Notes under the pieces: model-generated | Told to the model about the DNA's origin: nothing | Databases searched by the model: none | The model's input: the letters and a program-made list of their open reading frames with translations, nothing else | Assembly (NCBI GenBank): GCA_040006755.1 | Contig: JBDTWJ010000059.1 | Coordinates: 1 to 20,108 of the forward strand | Source: JAENVT01 sp040006755 | Lineage (GTDB): Bacteria > Actinomycetota > Acidimicrobiia > Acidimicrobiales > Ilumatobacteraceae | Length of the DNA stretch: 20,108 bases | Direction of reading: 5' to 3' | Program-made: the position numbers and the translations under genes | Shown: positions 15,307 to 20,108 of the stretch, piece after piece | Layout: each line of letters opens with the position of its first letter | How positions within the stretch are numbered: the first letter of the stretch is position 1

Positions 15307-16093
15307 CGCCGAGCATCGCCAGCAACATCGGCGTGTACGGCTCGACCCGATGAGCGAGGCGAGCTGGCAGCCCTCGATCCGCTGACTGATTCTGATTCGA
15401 CCAGCGGGACAGATCGTCAGCCAATCCTTGATTCTGAGCAGCGACGACTCTCATCCACTCCGCCAGGCAGCGGTTACGTATGCCGCCGAGCTCGCGATCC
15501 TCGACTTGACCCTCGACAGTATTGCCGTCGAGGGTCAAGTCGGTGCTTTCGGGGACGTCCGCGACCGTGGAGGGATGCCGCGAGTTCATCAATGCTTGTG
15601 CCCAATCGACGCACGCCGAGCTCGGGGCCAGAGCCGTCGCGACTTCATGTTGTTCGCCCTGCGTGAGCGTGCGCTGCTGCTGCTGCTCGAGCCGCGCGAG
15701 CTCTCCCTGGAACCGCCGGCGACGAACTCGTTCGCGTCTGCTCAACCAGTCGTCGCACCGAGCGGCTTCGACCCGGGCGCGGCTGACCTTTGCATCGAGG
15801 AAGGCCGGCCACTCGCTGGCGCGAGTCCAGTCGATGCGAACGCACGCGTCCCAGGTGAGGCGCAACACCTGCGAAAGCACTTCGTTTCGATCGGCATGAG
15901 CTGGAAGGCCGGCGTACTGTGTCGCGGCAAACGAAACAGACCACGGATGCACGATGTTGTACAACTCGACCGAGAGCGCATGATCCGATTCGCCAGCTGA
16001 ACGTTGGCTCAAAAGCCGCTCAAGCACCTGTGTCGTGAAGCCCGGGTGGCGCGGCGAGGCAGTAGCAGCGCCAACGTCGACCAAAGACAGCAT
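15296..16093 (-). CDS. Divergent sigma-70-like protein (regions 2-3)
   Basis: A 265-residue protein with the layout of sigma factor region 2 into region 3. LYNIVHPWSVSFAATQYAGLP (44-64), LRLTWDACVRIDWTRASEWPAFL (77-99) and AKVSRARVEAARCDDWLSRR (101-120) line up in order with the region 2 segments of FliA/SigF-type sigmas. Those segments are the hlplV..iA stretch, the GLi.AidryD....F..YA stretch, and RiRgAmlDelR..DWlpR. The following RVRRRRFQGELARLEQQQQRTLTQGEQHEVATAL resembles the start of region 3. No region 4 helix-turn-helix is seen in its last 100 residues; the next gene has one. The ATG 16093 is fixed by an in-frame TGA 15 bp upstream. A perfect 16-bp inverted repeat lies inside the gene. 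Confidence 0.65.
   Translation of the reverse strand: MLSLVDVGAATASPRHPGFTTQVLERLLSQRSAGESDHALSVELYNIVHPWSVSFAATQYAGLPAHADRNEVLSQVLRLTWDACVRIDWTRASEWPAFLDAKVSRARVEAARCDDWLSRRERVRRRRFQGELARLEQQQQRTLTQGEQHEVATALAPSSACVDWAQALMNSRHPSTVADVPESTDLTLDGNTVEGQVEDRELGGIRNRCLAEWMRVVAAQNQGLADDLSRWSNQNQSADRGLPARLAHRVEPYTPMLLAMLGDAA
15502..15542. repeat. Perfect 16-bp inverted repeat inside the sigma-like gene
   Basis: Arms CGACTTGACCCTCGAC (15502-15517) and GTCGAGGGTCAAGTCG (15527-15542) are exact complements around a 9-nt loop AGTATTGCC. On the coding strand this encodes part of the DLTLDGNTVEGQV stretch in the C-terminal half of the sigma-like protein. It would fold into a very stable RNA hairpin in the middle of the message. 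Confidence 0.8.
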
Positions 16094-16205
16094 CTTGCAC
16101 CCACTTCACGGAGGTCACATCTCTGGTCATCAAACCCGGTGTCGATGTGAACGGACAGGGACTTTGTACCCATCGACGGCGTTTGGAAACAAATATCTTC
16201 GAGAA
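16094..16205 (-). other. Intergenic region upstream of the sigma-like gene
   Basis: This 112-bp gap between the alcohol dehydrogenase stop and the sigma-like ATG contains, on the minus strand, a TTGTTT (about 16193-16188) and a TACAAA (about 16169-16164) separated by about 18 bp. They could serve as weak -35 and -10 elements. A short open frame through here has no ribosome binding site or recognisable content and is not called. Confidence 0.25.
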
Positions 16206-17354
16206 TCACTGAGCCGGGACTATCACGACCTTCATCGCAGTGTCGGCACCAAGGGCCGTCTGCATGGCCGTCTCGGCTTGGTCGAGTGGGAAAGTGTGGG
16301 TGACGGCGCGGTGGAACGGCACCCGCCGGTGGTGCTCCGCAAGCAGCGCCAACGTCGAGTCGTAGGCGCGGGCGTCCTCGCCGGCGACACCGACGATGGT
16401 GAGGTTGCGGCCGAGGATCGTCGCAGGGTTGATCGGCACCGTGCCCAAGTCAACAAACGCACCGACCTCGATCAATGTCCCTCCATCGCGCAGCAATGAC
16501 AGACACGGGCCGAAGCTCGCCGGGTGACCCGTCGCATCGACGACAACATCGACGCCGCGCCCGGCTGTGAGATTGCGCACAAAGGTTGCGGCCGACGGGT
16601 CTGCGCCGCTGGCGACCAAGGCGTCGGTTGCGCCGAGTTCGACGCCGAGCCCGACTCGCGGACCGAACGGATCGATCGCGATCACACGTGAAGCGCCCAT
16701 CAGACTGGCCTTCGCAACATGAACGATCCCCACGGGACCAACTCCCACTACTGCAACAGTGTCGCCTTCGCGGAACCCACCCGGTCGCGGCATCTTGCGC
16801 GCCAAGTCGAGGCTGTGGGTGACAGCGAACAGCTCGGTGAGCACGGCCACGTTGGTGGGTAGCCCGTCGGGAACGTGGAAGATCGGGGTGTTGGGACGAA
16901 GGTAGAGGTACTCGGCCCAGCCGCCGAACAGGTATGGCGCATCTGCACACGTCAGCGAGTTGCCGTAGTTCTCGAGCTTTCGGCAGAAGTAGTAGGGATA
17001 GTCGCCTCGGCAGAACTCGCATTCGCCGCACGCCCGATTGGGCGCGGGCACGACGCGGTCGCCGATCTGCAGCGGGCTGCCGTCGAATGCCGTAGCGCCG
17101 CCGTCGCCGATCGCGGTCACGACGCCGACGTTCTCGTGTCCCTGGATGATGGGGAACGGCGTCGACGAGGCATGGTCGGTGCCGGCGTATTGCTGGGTCT
17201 CGCCGCGGAAGGTGTGCTTGTCGGTTCCACAGATCCCCGACGCCAGCATCTTCAACAGCACGGCTCCCGGTTCGAGTGCGTCGGGATACGGAAAGCGCCG
17301 GAGCTCGAGCCGCCCTGGAGCGACGAGTGTTGCGGCGAGGACGTCGGCGGTCAT
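16206..17354 (-). CDS. Zinc-dependent alcohol dehydrogenase (MDR family)
   Basis: A 382-residue medium-chain dehydrogenase/reductase that oxidises an alcohol or polyol with NAD(P). The catalytic zinc site has C42 (SGICGTDKH), H73 and E74 (QGHENVG). The structural zinc loop has C109, C112, C115 and C124 (CGECEFCRGDYPYYFC). The Rossmann dinucleotide motif is GVGPVG at 204-209. The substrate is not clear: the insert around residues 120-150 and the HTFRGETQQYAGT segment differ from simple ethanol dehydrogenases and recall threonine or sorbitol dehydrogenase relatives. It starts at ATG 17354. A 15-bp palindrome lies about 25 bp upstream. It appears to be transcribed alone, or ahead of the sigma-like pair across a 112-bp gap. 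Confidence 0.92.
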   Translation of the reverse strand: MTADVLAATLVAPGRLELRRFPYPDALEPGAVLLKMLASGICGTDKHTFRGETQQYAGTDHASSTPFPIIQGHENVGVVTAIGDGGATAFDGSPLQIGDRVVPAPNRACGECEFCRGDYPYYFCRKLENYGNSLTCADAPYLFGGWAEYLYLRPNTPIFHVPDGLPTNVAVLTELFAVTHSLDLARKMPRPGGFREGDTVAVVGVGPVGIVHVAKASLMGASRVIAIDPFGPRVGLGVELGATDALVASGADPSAATFVRNLTAGRGVDVVVDATGHPASFGPCLSLLRDGGTLIEVGAFVDLGTVPINPATILGRNLTIVGVAGEDARAYDSTLALLAEHHRRVPFHRAVTHTFPLDQAETAMQTALGADTAMKVVIVPAQ

Positions 17355-17378
17355 CGCCGGATGATAGGCGGGGCACTG

Positions 17379-17393
17379 CGCTGGTCACCAGCG
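17379..17393. promoter_or_regulatory. Palindromic candidate operator upstream of the alcohol dehydrogenase
   Basis: CGCTGGT and ACCAGCG form a perfect 7-bp dyad around a single C, 25-39 bp upstream of the dehydrogenase ATG on the minus strand. Dyads of this size and place are typical of dimeric repressor sites. No regulator gene is adjacent, and the site could also be chance or a leftover of the decayed gene that follows. Confidence 0.3.
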
Positions 17394-17410
17394 AGCCGCG
17401 ACGACGACAG

Positions 17411-17672
17411 GATGAAGTCTTGAGGCTGGTCGACGGCAAAGTGACGCTGGTGCACTGTCGCCTCTGGCCGGCATTGGCACGTCTCGCGGATCGGTTCACA
17501 CCCAAGTAGCTCGCAGCGTTGGACGAAGAGCACACGTCGTCGGGCGCGCATCGGGTCCGTCGAGCAGCCATTTCCGGAGTGGGTTCCCGAAGACGTCGCT
17601 CGGGCGGCCGCCGAACTGTCCGTCGACGACGCCCTCGCCCGGCTCCCACCCTGTACCCAGACCGTGCGATGA
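17411..17672 (+). pseudogene. Decayed 3' fragment of an unrecognised protein gene
   Basis: Plus-strand reading gives DEVLRLVDGKVTLVHCRLWP followed by ALARLADRFTPK, then an in-frame TAG (17507-17509). The same frame continues as LAALDEEHTSSGAHRV, and after a +1 shift near 17558 as VEQPFPEWVPEDVARAAAEL followed by SVDDALARLPPCTQTVR, ending at TGA 17670-17672. The three pieces join into protein-like sequence with normal composition, whereas other frames give Arg-rich shadow sequence. The shift site has a GTCCGTC near-duplication. The 5' part of the gene is missing and the dehydrogenase gene lies where it would be. The protein family is not recognised. A hairpin terminator sits exactly at its stop, as expected of a former gene end. 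Confidence 0.5.
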
Positions 17673-17705
17673 GAGATGAGCCCCTGCCGGCGGCTCATCT
17701 CTCAT
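17669..17705 (+). terminator. Perfect 14-bp hairpin, probable terminator
   Basis: Arms ATGAGAGATGAGCC (17669-17682) and GGCTCATCTCTCAT (17692-17705) pair perfectly around a 9-nt loop CCTGCCGGC. It begins at the stop codon of the decayed plus-strand gene and is followed by a moderately T-rich stretch (GTTGTGTTGTCTT). It would insulate the TerC riboswitch transcription unit from upstream reading. Confidence 0.6.
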
Positions 17706-17750
17706 AGCAGTTGTGTTGTCTTGGGGACCCTCGCCCGGCAGACTGTCCGG

Positions 17751-17842
17751 GTCGAAGGGGAGTAGCCCTCGGGATCGGTCGTCAACACGGCAGCTTGCTG
17801 CCCGGCCTCCCGCCCGCAACCAGCGGGAGCGAGACCTTCGAC
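17751..17842 (+). ncRNA. yybP-ykoY manganese riboswitch
   Basis: The conserved cores of the yybP-ykoY aptamer are both present: GGGGAGTAGC (17757-17766) in the 5' loop and GAGACCTT (17831-17838) in the 3' part. The closing helix P1 is perfect: GTCGAAGG (17751-17758) with CCTTCGAC (17835-17842). Two internal helices are visible: GGCAG/CTGCC (17789-17793 with 17798-17802) and CTCCCGC/GCGGGAG (17807-17813 with 17823-17829). This class senses Mn2+ and commonly controls TerC-family and other metal exporters, which is exactly the gene that follows. The expression platform probably lies in 17839-17872: a competing helix CGACTGTC (17839-17846) with GACAGTCG (17858-17865) shares bases with P1 and ends 1 nt before the GAGGTG Shine-Dalgarno. 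Confidence 0.88.
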
Positions 17843-17878
17843 TGTCCGTGCACTCGAGACAGTCGAGAGGTGTTTCCG

Positions 17879-18838
17879 TTGGACCTCATTGCCGCTAGCG
17901 ACCGTTCCCAATTCGTCGACATCGACGTATCCGCGGGAGCTTGGATCGCGCTGCTCGCCGTCATCGTCGTCATGTTGGCGATCGACCTGTTCCGCCATCG
18001 CGAGGCACATGCTCCGACGCCCAAGGAGGCCGCCACCGAATCGATGATCTGGGTGCTGTGCGGTCTGGCGTTCGCGGGCGTGGTCGCGTTCACCTTCGGC
18101 AGTGGCGCGTTCGGCGAGTTCATCAGTGGATACCTGATCGAGAAGTCCCTCAGCGTCGACAACGTCTTCGTCTGGTCGATGCTGTTCACCACCCTGGCCA
18201 TCCCGCTGAAGTATCAGCACCGTGTGCTGTTCTGGGGCATCTTCGGCGCCCTCACGCTGCGTGCGATCTTCATCGTCCTTGGCAGCGCACTGATCAGCAG
18301 GTTCTGGTGGCTGCTCCTCGTGTTCGGAGTCTTCCTCGTGTACACGGGCGCGAAGATCATCCGCCATCGCGACGACGAGGCAGAGACGGAGTCGACCCGC
18401 GGGCTCGGCGTGTTGCGCAAGGTCATGCCCGTTTCCGACGAGCTCGATGGGCAGAAGTTCTTCACCCGCATCAACGGCAAGCGCGCCGCGACTCCGCTGT
18501 TGGCGGCGCTGTTCGTGGTAGAGGTCACCGACATCATCTTCGCCGTCGACTCGGTGCCGGCGATCCTGGCGGTCTCGAACGAGTCGTATCTGGTGTTCGC
18601 CTCCAACGCCTTCGCGATTCTCGGGTTGCGCGCGATGTACTTCCTCTTGGCAAATGCCAAGGAGCGCTTCCACTACCTGTCGCACGCCCTCGGCGGCATC
18701 CTGATCTTCGTCGGCATCAAGATGACGGTGTCGCACTGGTTCCACATGAACACGTACGTGTCGCTGGCAATCATCGTCGCGATGCTGGTGGCTGCGGTGG
18801 TGTTCAGTCAGCGGCGGCGTCCTGCGCTGGTTCAGTAA
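17879..18838 (+). CDS. TerC family integral membrane protein, probable Mn2+ exporter
   Basis: A 319-residue polytopic membrane protein of the TerC/Alx/YkoY family. Signature segments are EKSLSVDNVFVWSMLF (88-103) and EVTDIIFAVDSVPAIL (215-230), the paired acidic and Asn-containing motifs in membrane helices thought to carry the metal. Hydrophobic stretches lie at about 21-37, 56-73, 93-110, 117-136, 143-158, 206-232, 238-257, 268-284 and 292-310. The preceding Mn2+ riboswitch strongly implies manganese efflux. TTG 17879 is preferred as the start because GAGGTG (17867-17872) lies 6 bp upstream. GTG 17870 overlaps that ribosome binding site, and frames further upstream run through the riboswitch. 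The 3' end overlaps the convergent FrhB-like gene by 35 bp. Confidence 0.93.
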   Translation: MDLIAASDRSQFVDIDVSAGAWIALLAVIVVMLAIDLFRHREAHAPTPKEAATESMIWVLCGLAFAGVVAFTFGSGAFGEFISGYLIEKSLSVDNVFVWSMLFTTLAIPLKYQHRVLFWGIFGALTLRAIFIVLGSALISRFWWLLLVFGVFLVYTGAKIIRHRDDEAETESTRGLGVLRKVMPVSDELDGQKFFTRINGKRAATPLLAALFVVEVTDIIFAVDSVPAILAVSNESYLVFASNAFAILGLRAMYFLLANAKERFHYLSHALGGILIFVGIKMTVSHWFHMNTYVSLAIIVAMLVAAVVFSQRRRPALVQ

Positions 18839-20006
18839 CAGGAGCCACCATTTTCTTCGGGGGAGGAACGCCGACGGACGGAGCCGTGTCGGCCCACTCC
18901 GGCCAGCGCCTGCGGCTGACGATCGACAGGAGGCGCAGGAGCTTCATCGCCTTCTCGTCCTCCTGTGCGGGGCGAGCAACGATCACACCATCGGCGATCA
19001 TCCGCGTGATGACTTCCTCGCCCAATTCGGTTCGAACAATGGTGAGCGTCCAGTCGTTGTCTTCGCCGATACCGCCGGTCGCGATGTCGCTGTGCTCGGC
19101 GGCGAAGTCGGGACAGCTCTTGCAACCCTCTCGTGTCCACTGATGGCATTCCTTGAGGTCGATCTCGTGGTACGACCCGTCCTTCATCCAGATCTGGAAC
19201 ACACCCTTGATGTTCATCTTCAGCATGTCGGCCTTCTTCAAGCCGTACTTGGCCTCGAACAGTTCGGGGAAGATGGCGTCGTCGAAGGTCTTCGAACACA
19301 GCAGGCCGATGTTGAAGACGAACGGCTTGCCCACCTTGCCGGCCTTGCGGTCCCACATCACGGGAGGCGCGGACGTCTGGCAGCCCATGCCTACCAACGC
19401 CAGGCGCGTGAGTCCAGCATCGAGGGCATCTCGCAACGCCAGCGGGTTGGCGCAGTACGTGTAACGACTGCCCGCCGTGGCAATGACGTCGTCGACCGTG
19501 CGGGCGAGAACCGGTTTGGCCTTCCACGCATCGTCGGGTTCGACGCCGCTGACCATCGCCGCCTCGATGTATTCGTTCTGTAGCAGCCACACGAGCATCG
19601 CCGAGACGAATCCGCCGTCTTGGCCGTGCTCGTGTTGGGTGGTGTCGGTCGCGCGAGTCAGCAGCAGCTGCCGCCAGATCCCCGCCATCTCGTCGGGCTC
19701 GCGAATGCGACCGAACAGGTGCATGTCGGCGCTCGACTCCCACGCGCGGAACCGCGGGCAGGCACGCGTGCACGTGGTGCATCCTCTCTCTCCGTGGATG
19801 CAGTTGTCGGGGCCGAGCTCCTCCTCGAGGTGGAAGGGTGTGTACTTACCCTCTTCGTGCTCGTAACCGATGACGTCGTGAGGGCATGTGACGACGCAGC
19901 CCGCGCAGCCGGTGCACAGCCCCGTGGTGATGACTTCTTCGTACAGTTCCTTCCACTGCGCGGTCCACCGCTCGACTTTGGCCGGCGGCGGTTCGGTCAC
20001 AGTCAT
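18804..20006 (-). CDS. FrhB-like Fe-S flavoprotein (coenzyme F420 hydrogenase/dehydrogenase beta subunit family)
   Basis: A 400-residue oxidoreductase subunit. The N-terminus carries a ferredoxin-like domain with two 4Fe-4S motifs: C31, C34, C37, C41 (CTGCAGCVVTCP) and C69, C76, C79, C83 (CIHGERGCTTCTRACP). The FrhB-type domain follows (QDGGFVSAMLVWLLQ, SRYTYCANPLALRDAL, GMGCQTSAPPV, FNIGLLCSKTFDD, REGCKSCPDFAAEHSDIATGGIG), which binds FAD and exchanges electrons between ferredoxin and F420. The ATG 20006 has no clear Shine-Dalgarno. The gene lies 16 bp downstream of the P-II gene, so expression may follow nitrogen status. The partner could be an F420-dependent reductase or glutamate synthase elsewhere. 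The last 30 residues are Pro/Ala-rich and poorly conserved-looking. Confidence 0.9.
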   Translation of the reverse strand: MTVTEPPPAKVERWTAQWKELYEEVITTGLCTGCAGCVVTCPHDVIGYEHEEGKYTPFHLEEELGPDNCIHGERGCTTCTRACPRFRAWESSADMHLFGRIREPDEMAGIWRQLLLTRATDTTQHEHGQDGGFVSAMLVWLLQNEYIEAAMVSGVEPDDAWKAKPVLARTVDDVIATAGSRYTYCANPLALRDALDAGLTRLALVGMGCQTSAPPVMWDRKAGKVGKPFVFNIGLLCSKTFDDAIFPELFEAKYGLKKADMLKMNIKGVFQIWMKDGSYHEIDLKECHQWTREGCKSCPDFAAEHSDIATGGIGEDNDWTLTIVRTELGEEVITRMIADGVIVARPAQEDEKAMKLLRLLSIVSRRRWPEWADTAPSVGVPPPKKMVAPVTEPAQDAAAD

Positions 20007-20022
20007 GAGTCGACTTTAGGTG

Positions 20023-20108
20023 TCACACCGCGTCGGTGCCCTCTTCGCCCGTGCGGATGCGCACCAGACGGTCGACCTCGGTGACCCAGATCTTGCCGTC
20101 GCCGATCT
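20023..20108 (-). CDS. P-II nitrogen regulatory protein, C-terminal end (truncated by window edge)
   Basis: The last 28 codons on the minus strand read IGDGKIWVTEVDRLVRIRTG followed by EEGTDAV and a TGA stop (20025-20023). This is the conserved C-terminus of GlnB/GlnK proteins (T-loop partner strand and the IRTGE motif). The protein senses 2-oxoglutarate, ATP and ADP and controls nitrogen uptake and assimilation. Only the 3' end is inside the window, so GlnB cannot be told from GlnK. It lies directly upstream of the FrhB-like gene in the same orientation, very likely in one operon, perhaps after amtB outside the window. Confidence 0.88.
   Translation of the reverse strand, partial: IGDGKIWVTEVDRLVRIRTGEEGTDAV

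Noticed and set aside
16009..16209. 66-residue minus-strand frame in the gap upstream of the sigma-like gene
   Set aside because: It has no ribosome binding site and no motif, and it overlaps the sigma-like start in another frame.
17702..18745. 347-residue minus-strand frame opposite TerC
   Set aside because: It has extreme Glu/Asp/Gln/Arg composition from a reverse reading of a membrane protein gene, and it runs through the riboswitch.
1..20108. CRISPR arrays, tRNA/rRNA genes, prophage or tandem repeats
   Set aside because: No regularly spaced repeats, cloverleaf-like sequences with CCA/T-arm signals, or phage-type genes were seen on either strand by eye.

Overview
The window is chromosomal DNA from a high-GC actinobacterium. 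Several things support this: GTG and TTG starts are frequent, the recurring actinobacterial trio (SCO1664-like, DUF3090-like, MSMEG_4193-like) is present, and there are signs of coenzyme F420 use (an LLM-class oxidoreductase and an FrhB-like flavoprotein). A member of the Acidimicrobiia (Ilumatobacter-like) would fit, but that is inference, because no rRNA or marker phylogeny is available here.

Layout. 42-731: glycerophosphodiester phosphodiesterase (+), convergent with a diacylglycerol-kinase-like lipid kinase (-, 738-1667). A 98-bp divergent gap leads into etfB-etfA (+, 1766-3504), the two subunits of an electron transfer flavoprotein. 3527-6381 is a tight four-gene minus-strand operon: histidine phosphatase, DUF3090, SCO1664-like kinase-fold protein and an unrecognised 332-residue protein. 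A family 5 uracil-DNA glycosylase (+) diverges from it and ends inside the loop of a perfect hairpin. An alpha/beta hydrolase (-) follows.

8139-13004 (+) looks like a catabolic cluster for C-N bonds: an N,N-dimethylformamidase-like protein, a small lipoprotein, an N-carbamoyl-D-amino-acid-hydrolase-like nitrilase, a shortened SsnA-like amidohydrolase and an LLM-class (F420/flavin) oxidoreductase. Together they could oxidise or open, and then hydrolyse, a ureido, amide or cyclic-imide compound. The substrate cannot be read from the sequence. A remnant of an IS3-type element (13106-13629, -) separates this block from a solitary pilT (+, 13744-14889).

14902-16093 (-) holds two overlapping genes. 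One resembles regions 2 to 3 of a sigma-70 factor. The other joins a zinc ribbon to a C-terminal helix-turn-helix. Together they look like a divided, divergent sigma-like regulator, and this is the least familiar system in the window. A zinc alcohol dehydrogenase (-, 16206-17354) follows. The next 500 bp holds a decayed gene fragment, a hairpin terminator and a clear yybP-ykoY (Mn2+) riboswitch in front of a TerC-family membrane protein (+, 17879-18838). TerC converges on, and overlaps, an FrhB-like Fe-S flavoprotein (-). The FrhB gene lies 14-17 bp downstream of the truncated 3' end of a P-II nitrogen regulator gene at the right edge.

A recurring structural theme is four perfect inverted repeats with 14-16 bp stems and short loops. 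Three of them sit on stop codons and one lies inside the sigma-like gene. I saw no tRNA, rRNA, CRISPR array or prophage.
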